A stretch of DNA of 12,276 nucleotides from Chrysochromulina tobinii (taxonomy: Eukaryota > Haptophyta > Prymnesiales > Chrysochromulinaceae): positions 1-12,276 of the forward strand of contig JWZX01001465.1 of assembly GCA_001275005.1 (NCBI GenBank). Reading direction: 5' to 3'. Positions 9,001 through 12,276 of the stretch are shown here, one piece after another. Made by a program: the position numbers and the translations under genes. The notes under the pieces were generated by a model that was given only the letters and a program-made list of their open reading frames with translations, was not told the DNA's origin and made no database searches. Positions within the stretch are counted from its first letter, which is position 1; every line of letters starts with the position of its first letter.

Positions 9001-12000
9001 ACCATGGGATGCGGCCGCGGAGTTACCACGCGAGAGACTCTACTTGGCCGACGAGCTGTCAAAGCTGTCGAAGCTAGCTAGTGGAAGGGTCGCGGAGGAG
9101 TTTCACCACGGCGAGTCAATGACTGCACTGGAGCACGTCGAGGCAGAGGCAGAAGCTGTAATGCTCGCCGCGTGTGGCGCAGATAGCATTGTCACCAGCG
9201 AAGAATCCGCAGCTGAGGTCGGTCTCCTCTCGACTTGCAACCCAGAGTCGTGCCTCGTCATGTCGACTGGCTGCGGCTCACGTCCCGAGTGCCAGGGCTG
9301 CGGCTCGCTGTGCCATGGAAGCTCCTCATCGGACGCCAGTGCGTGGTCCTTGGATGGGTTGGCCACAGGGCTCTCAGTGTATGGTACGGACCCCATCGGC
9401 ACCGTGAAGACAGAGAACCGCTCGATGTGGCGCAATGTCAACCTCATTGTCAGGTGGTCGGACTTCGAGCCGAAACCAGACGAGTTCGACTGGGCCGCAT
9501 TCGACGCGCTGCTGCTCGACGTTACAAAGAGGAGCAAGCCGTTCGCAGTGGGGATCACCTTTCTCTCGGGTCCAAACTACTACCCTCAATGGCTCTTTGA
9601 GTCGCCGTTCACTGTGACCAAGTACGTCGAGGTTTGCGGACGCCGGCGTCATACGACTGATACGCAGAGCATCGAGCGCTTGAGCGCTTGCACAGATTCA
9701 TGTAACTACGCCATGGACGGTGAGTGTGACGAGGGCGGACCTGGGTCACTTGGATATTGCAGTCCTGGCACCGACTGCACCGATTGCGGCCCTCCAGAGA
9801 TCTTGGCGCCACCATCTTCTCCGCCGCCACCGGACACCAGCGGATGCAATGAAACCGAGTTCGCAGTGCCCAACTTTTACGATCCCACCTACCTGGCTCG
9901 CTACAAGCGCGCACACATGGCGCTCGCGGCTAAGCTCGATGATATGCGCATCGTCAACAGCCAACTGAGGCTTCTCTATTTGCAAGCGTCCCTCGGTACA
10001 GGCATCCAAAACACACCAGTCTACTTCCACCCCATTCGAACCGAGGCGGACTATGTCTGGACGGATCCTCAGGGCCAATCGACGCCCACGGATGCAAGAT
10101 GGAATCGGTGCGGCAGCTGCGAATTCGATTCATTCGCTCCGCCTCGCAATGTGTCCTTGGATCAGTTCATGTGCCCCAGCGGTGCTACGAGACAAGGACT
10201 CATCGTCACTCGGCGGCCGGCCTTCGAGCAGTACGCCCAGAGCGTGACCGCATTCCTGTACCATACCGTTTATGCGTCGCATCGCGAGGACGCCGGGCTG
10301 CGGCTGATGGTGACGAGCGACGATCCGAAGACATGGGTGAACTTCGCGAACGGAATGAATAGTGCCAGCCAGACTGATAAGCGGATGCAAGATGTGCAGC
10401 TGTTTACCAATGATTGGCTCGATACTAATGCGCCCGGCACGTGGCTGATGCGCAACAAAGAGGGCCAAGGCGCCGGGCTGTCAGGCGAACGCACGCGCGT
10501 CGCCCACTCACTCCTTAACGTCTTCAGGGTGACGGAGGATGGACCCGTGCGCGCCCGCGCCGACCTGGACAAGTTCTGGTGCTGGACAGGCGAGGAGGGC
10601 AGCCGCGGACAGCTGGGCGCGGAGCCGGTCGCGCCAAGCTGCTTGATGCAGAACTGGCACTTGTATGCTGTAGCCATGTGGGCGCTCACTGCTCGCATCG
10701 ACTACTGGAACATTCCGCTCACAGCTGCAAAGCAGCAGCTGACGGGAACTGCCTTTGAAGGCGTGTGGAGGTTTCTGAATCGCTACAGTGGTGTCCGCTG
10801 GAGCTCGCAATCTCCGGGGGCTTGGATTGGCTTCCGTGACGGCCTCGACACGCTCGACGTGGAGCGCTTCCCCGAGGCCAAGTTCGGCGCGCTACCCAAA
10901 AACTGGCAAACGATGTCCTTGAGCGCATCGCAGTCGCCTACGAGCAAAGAGTTGCTTCTGAAGCGGCAAAAATCGATATGCCACTCCTTCGCTAAGCATG
11001 GCTGCCGCCTCGAGATCGACGAGTCCACCGAGGCGGGAAGGATAGCGTTTAAATTTGGCAACGGCACCAATGACGTCAACCTGGACGTTTGGCGGAGCGA
11101 TTACGGCATGTTCCTGCAACGCCGGAACAACTCCGGAAGCGTGGGCTACTGGTGGCAGGGGCCCGCAGACCAGCTGTACGGCCGCTACTCGCGGGGCTTC
11201 GCGCAGCCGCAATCAACAATCGAGCTGTTGCTGGATGAGGGGCTGTGGGGTGGGCTGCCGCTCGTCGGACAACGACGTCACCTGACTCTGCGCCTCGTGT
11301 TCCTCGACAACTCCGTCGGCCAGTTTTTCCTTGGGTACGACGCGTTGGACGGCCCCCGGGGATGGGTGGTCGACACCAAAGGCACGTCGCGCTGGCGGGA
11401 GGTCACCTTTGCTATCGACGATGGACGGTTTGCAGCCTGGGAAGGTGGCGGGCCCCACGGTGCCGACGTGTGGCTGCGCGACATGAGCGAATGCGTCAGT
11501 TGGACAGACGACGAATGCACCCAGAGTCCGACGCTTTTCGACAGCATCGAAGTGGTGGATACGGCGAGCGAAGAGGCGGTAGTCGACCCCGTTCCGTCAG
11601 TAGCAGAAGAACATCACGTGCTCCCCGCGAACCCCGCACCTCCGTTGCTTGCCGCCAGTGCGCCGTGCCACTGGGGGCACGACCGAACGGATGTGCCGTG
11701 CGCAGAGTGGGCCCACCAGGGCGAGTGCAAACTCATTCCAGACTTTATGCAGGCAAAGTGCGCCGCGTCCTGTGGCTGCCCCGCGCCTGATTTTACTCGT
11801 CTCTCGGGCCCGATCTCGACTCAGCCCGGCAGCCCGGAGGGGGCGGCAGTCCGGCTGCATGTGCCATGGCGAGAGAGATTGTGGAAGCGACCAAGTGCGC
11901 TTGTGCCAGAGGGCGACGACGCATCGCACACCACGCGGGATCCAATAATAGACGCCACCTCCGGGCCCGGCCTCGAGCACCTCGCTCCACCCTGGCGGCA

Positions 12001-12043
12001 GCACGCATTCGTGAACTCTCCGTTTTTGAACGCTCCATCGTGA
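2420..12043 (+). CDS. Giant secreted GT8-sulfotransferase-glycosidase-like polyprotein
   Basis: A single exon encodes 3207 residues from the first in-frame ATG; only GTG 2408 precedes it after the TAA at 2330. After about 31 basic residues comes a hydrophobic stretch (AYVFALACMISSATAAP), which reads as a signal peptide or type II anchor. Module order: ShK-like 126-165; Pro/Thr/Asp linker 166-342; GT8 343-721; sulfotransferase-like ST1 755-1099; basic linker, poly-Pro, Cys module 1207-1237; polyampholyte repeats 1285-1479; ST2 1541-1803; ST3 1852-2177; poly-Pro and Cys-rich linker 2178-2312; glycosidase-like barrel 2313-2824 with an LNR-like insert 2424-2456; beta-sandwich 2872-3050; ShK-like 3083-3120. 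N-glycosylation sequons and paired cysteines fit a lumenal or extracellular protein. The likely role is making or modifying a sulfated surface glycan; this is inferred from the modules. An unseen intron could change linkers, but no frame break is visible over 9.6 kb. Confidence 0.88.
2513..2563 (+). other. Signal peptide or signal-anchor segment
   Basis: Residues 32-48 of the giant protein (AYVFALACMISSATAAP) form a short hydrophobic core preceded by HARR and ending in an Ala-rich, signal-peptidase-like ATAA-P. The 31-residue, Arg/His/Ser-rich region before it is long for a simple signal peptide. Either the Met at 2537 or a longer type II anchor topology remains possible. Both place the modules in the secretory lumen. 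Confidence 0.6.
2566..2716 (+). repeat. Two-copy direct repeat coding a 31-residue duplication
   Basis: Two 58-bp copies at 2566-2623 and 2659-2716 differ at 4 positions and are spaced 93 bp, exactly 31 codons. They encode DFGRPLPLEFVPVAVHKAP and DFGRPLPLDFVPVAVHKAP, separated by a short Val/Pro/Ala linker. Near-identity at DNA level indicates a recent tandem duplication. The function is unknown; the position just after the signal peptide suggests a mature N-terminal peptide or binding motif. Confidence 0.9.
2795..2914 (+). other. N-terminal ShK-like six-cysteine module
   Basis: Residues 126-165 match the ShK-like layout: CKD..., PCATWAAQGEC, a Met-containing helix (YMLST), then CPVSC and a final Cys. 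In ShKT modules these six cysteines form three disulfides. Such modules are common in algal and animal extracellular enzymes as small binding or protein-protein domains; nothing here suggests toxin function. A partner copy closes the protein at its C-terminus. Confidence 0.8.
3446..4582 (+). other. GT8 glycosyltransferase module (GAUT/GATL-like)
   Basis: Residues 343-721 resemble retaining GT8 enzymes of the plant galacturonosyltransferase and GATL group. Visible hallmarks are a first strand VVIMSDRFEAVVVAIGSL, FNLIRFYLPYLAP, the metal and nucleotide-sugar motif FLGDDDIVIQ (D489-D491; plant enzymes have a DDDVVVQ-like motif), PRWNFGLSRVN, GLGIPYFAF near the acceptor side, and the closing VLHWSGRNKPF (H692, G695, K698), equivalent to HxxGxxKPW. 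The terminal aromatic is Phe rather than Trp. All expected catalytic features are kept, so the module is probably active on a UDP-sugar. Donor and acceptor cannot be read from sequence. Confidence 0.88.
4682..5716 (+). other. Sulfotransferase-like module ST1, atypical PAPS motifs
   Basis: Residues about 755-1099 have the architecture of a carbohydrate sulfotransferase. A strand ALLYADP leads into YSGAEWFLELLDETPDVC (S765-W769), equivalent to the 5'-phosphosulfate loop (typically RSGTxWL...HP). A later strand leads into VELTRWNLLDRCLA (R994-A1003), equivalent to the 3'-phosphate motif (typically RxNLLxxxxS). The loop Thr/Ser is Ala767 and the 3' Ser is Ala1003, so two hydroxyls normally contacting PAPS are absent. 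Many Cys pairs lie between. It may be a diverged active enzyme or a binding-only module; it is not obviously related to ST2/ST3. Confidence 0.65.
5981..6010 (+). repeat. (CCG)10 microsatellite coding poly-Pro
   Basis: Ten uninterrupted CCG triplets follow CCC-TCG-CCA and encode a PPSPPPPP-type linker. It separates the basic ST1 tail from the Cys module. Ser-Pro/poly-Pro linkers of this kind are typical of algal wall and matrix proteins and are often hydroxyproline-glycosylated. The pure triplet array is prone to length variation. Confidence 0.9.
6038..6130 (+). other. Small cysteine module CC-C-CC-C
   Basis: Residues 1207-1237 carry six cysteines spaced CC-x12-C-x7-CC-x6-C (ACCND..., FTRC, PVCCKPW, KVC). 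The two vicinal pairs suggest a compact disulfide domain. I do not recognise the family. It is followed by a Pro/Gly-rich spacer (DPITGVYIPGPNFDPKYDP) leading to the polyampholyte repeats. Codons here end in A/T more often than in flanking modules. Confidence 0.55.
6272..6856 (+). repeat. Six tandem polyampholyte repeats (DSYSYD...KCKKGKPCP)
   Basis: Residues 1285-1479 consist of six units, each starting with an acidic-aromatic box (T/DSYSYDxDE), then a Gly run, then a basic box. Units 1-4 carry the basic Cys box KCK(x)nGKPCP; units 5 and 6 have lost the Cys and read RRKKPG/GRRRRPGG-like. Units vary from about 27 to 40 residues. Adjacent units share near-identical DNA (two copies of a KKCKKGKPCPNGEGD block, then two of a KKKCKPKPGKPCP block), showing serial duplication. 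Alternating Asp/Tyr and Lys/Cys clusters are expected to be disordered and able to bind ions, mineral or sulfated glycans; that role is inferred. Confidence 0.9.
7040..7828 (+). other. Sulfotransferase module ST2, degenerate copy
   Basis: Residues 1541-1803 align along their length with ST3 just downstream. Matching blocks are IYCFAWGSHGDG versus LYYFHHVPKTGG; PPQYIVPGS versus PREYTVPGS; LIAFGQV versus LIAYSHM; LMRDVLAHRVQLFY versus MMRDTLAHRVSFFH; and SLCVFTHSTSLPIPW versus TLCLIDRMLGVPVSW. Motif spacing is conserved (84 versus 85 residues from the Tyr to the Met of MRD). The 5'-phosphosulfate loop Lys-Thr-Gly-Gly-Thr is replaced and the 3'-motif Ser is Gln1637. It is most likely a pseudoenzyme retaining the fold, for scaffolding or substrate binding. 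A preceding segment (residues 1480-1540) is of unclear affiliation. Confidence 0.75.
7973..8950 (+). other. Sulfotransferase module ST3 with intact PAPS motifs
   Basis: Residues 1852-2177 hold the canonical 5'-phosphosulfate loop HHVPKTGGTTL (K1862, T1863, G1864, G1865, T1866) and the 3'-phosphate motif MRDTLAHRVSFF (R1941, S1949). These are characteristic of the membrane-type (sulfotransferase family 2 / 2-O-sulfotransferase-like) carbohydrate enzymes, which transfer sulfate from PAPS to a glycan hydroxyl in the Golgi. A PAPS pocket this complete supports activity. Several N-glycosylation sequons and conserved Cys (CARWHSW, LFRHC, IYHC) fit lumenal folding. The acceptor is unknown, but fusion to GT8 suggests the product of the same chain. 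Confidence 0.87.
9236..9313 (+). other. Cys-rich segment before the glycosidase-like domain
   Basis: Residues 2273-2298 contain six cysteines in 26 positions (CNPESC, TGC, ECQGC, SLC). It follows a poly-Pro/Pro-rich linker and a charged helix (LADELSKLSKLASGRVAEEF). It is probably a small disulfide-stabilised spacer; the family is not recognised. Confidence 0.5.
9356..10891 (+). other. Glycoside-hydrolase-like TIM-barrel candidate
   Basis: Residues about 2313-2824 read like a clan-A glycosidase. VNLIVRWSDFEPKPDEFDWA followed by FDALLLDVTKRSKPFAVGI matches the early strands of GH39/GH42-type folds (the W..xEPxxGxFDW pattern), then YYPQWLFES, VPNFYDPTYLARYKRAHMAL, and LRLLYLQASLGTGIQNTP where strand 4 would deliver the acid/base Glu. 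No Glu is visible there (G2528-I2529-Q2530). Later aromatic-rich strands (FTNDWLDTNAPGTW, YWNIPL, SGVRWSS) continue the domain. It is interrupted at 2424-2456 by an LNR-like Cys insert. The domain class is moderate confidence; activity is doubtful and a carbohydrate-binding role is plausible. Confidence 0.55.
9689..9787 (+). other. LNR/Notch-like Cys insert
   Basis: Residues 2424-2456 read C-TDS-C-NYAMDGE-C-DEGGPGS..., then GYC, GTDC, TDC. This is the six-Cys, Asp/Gly-rich pattern (CxxxCxxAxDGxCDxGGxGS...CxxGxDCxDC) resembling calcium-binding LNR modules and common in microalgal proteins. It sits in a loop of the glycosidase-like domain, flanked by a Pro-rich hinge (ILAPPSSPPPPDT). Ca2+ binding is inferred from the acidic spacing. 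Confidence 0.6.
11033..11569 (+). other. C-terminal beta-sandwich (carbohydrate-binding-like)
   Basis: Residues about 2872-3050 alternate short hydrophobic strands and turns (IAFKFGNGTNDVNLDVWRSD, YGMFLQRRN, LTLRLVFLDNSVGQFFLGYD, SRWREVTFAIDDGRFAAW, FDSIEVVD). The SRWREVTFAIDDGRF pattern is like the W-x-EVTF..DARF strands of jelly-roll domains appended to bacterial glycosidase-like proteins. It is probably a carbohydrate-recognition or barrel-packing domain. No specific CBM family is recognised. Confidence 0.45.
11666..11779 (+). other. C-terminal ShK-like module
   Basis: Residues 3083-3120 repeat the N-terminal ShK-like layout: PCHWG, VPCAEWAHQGECKLIPDFM, AKCAASCGC. It closely parallels PCATWAAQGECRRIPVYM in the N-terminal copy. 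The two modules bracket the polyprotein. About 87 residues of Pro/Gly-rich tail follow, with no ER-retention signal or GPI-like hydrophobic end. Confidence 0.82.
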
Positions 12044-12276
12044 TGTTGTGGTTTTGTTTGTCCAATTGTGTACATGTAGAAAGAGGAAGCAGTTACAGAC
12101 TCGAGAGTACTACCGAGCGTAGTACAGTGACTGTATGATTTACCCGCCGACGCTCACCACATGCACATCACCCTTACAATGTAAGTGCCGACACACCTCT
12201 GCAATCGGTCCCCCGCCGGTAAAGGGTGTTTTCCAACAGTTGAGGAGCTGTGAATTTTTTTCTCACAGCTCCTCAA
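12044..12276. other. 3' flank of the giant gene
   Basis: This non-coding stretch after the TGA should contain the 3' UTR and poly(A) site. No AATAAA is present. TGTAAGTG at 12180-12187 overlaps a green-algal-type TGTAA poly(A) motif and a consensus GTAAGT donor at 12181; neither can be assigned. The stretch ends in the inverted repeat described separately. Confidence 0.4.
12240..12276. repeat. Perfect 14-bp inverted repeat at window end
   Basis: The arms TTGAGGAGCTGTGA (12240-12253) and TCACAGCTCCTCAA (12263-12276) are perfect reverse complements around a 9-nt loop (A, seven T, C). A strong hairpin can form. It lies exactly at the end of the supplied sequence. It could be a transcript-end hairpin, a terminal inverted repeat of a small element cut by the window, or a fold-back assembly artefact. 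Confidence 0.9.

Noticed and set aside
12180-12187. TGTAA poly(A) signal or GTAAGT splice donor
   Set aside because: The TGTAA signal is established for green algae, not shown for this lineage; no downstream acceptor is available to support a donor.

Overview
This is a nuclear genomic segment from a eukaryotic alga, most plausibly a haptophyte (Emiliania/Chrysochromulina/Prymnesium type), with a pelagophyte or dinoflagellate as alternatives. The reasons are a GC-rich, GC3-rich sequence, no bacterial operon layout or Shine-Dalgarno sites, a eukaryote-style PTH2 with an N-terminal membrane anchor, one gene that only makes sense if spliced, a short TTAGGG-type telomeric tract, and extracellular modules frequent in such algae (ShK-like Cys modules, SP(n)/poly-Pro linkers, LNR-like Cys inserts, GT8 and sulfotransferase domains). 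The lineage is inference from style, not from a search.

Layout. (1) 46-666, + strand: a PTH2/Bit1-type peptidyl-tRNA hydrolase with an N-terminal hydrophobic anchor and a long Asp/Glu linker. (2) About 904-2033, - strand: a multi-exon, multi-pass membrane protein of unknown family, tail-to-tail with PTH2. (3) 2034-2419: a compact divergent intergenic region holding an interstitial telomere-like tract, with two CACGTG boxes just inside the upstream end of the - strand gene. (4) 2420-12043, + strand: one uninterrupted 9.6-kb reading frame for a 3207-residue secretory-pathway polyprotein. (5) 12044-12276: 3' flank ending in a perfect 14-bp inverted repeat at the window edge.

The giant protein is the notable object. 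In order it carries a signal peptide or anchor, a 31-residue tandem duplication, an ShK-like module, a Pro/Thr/Asp-rich linker, a GT8 (GAUT/GATL-like) glycosyltransferase, a sulfotransferase-like module (ST1), a basic linker with poly-Pro, a small Cys module, six tandem polyampholyte repeats, two tandem homologous sulfotransferase modules (ST2 degenerate, ST3 with intact PAPS motifs), another poly-Pro/Cys linker, a glycosidase-like TIM-barrel candidate interrupted by an LNR-like Cys insert, a beta-sandwich, and a closing ShK-like module. This combines sugar transfer, sulfation and carbohydrate recognition or trimming in one secreted or Golgi polypeptide. The simplest reading is a single-chain factory or scaffold for a sulfated cell-surface polysaccharide (scale, theca or coccolith-associated). 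Two of its three sulfotransferase modules look catalytically compromised, so part of the chain may be binding or structural. No link between the giant gene and its two neighbours is evident beyond adjacency.
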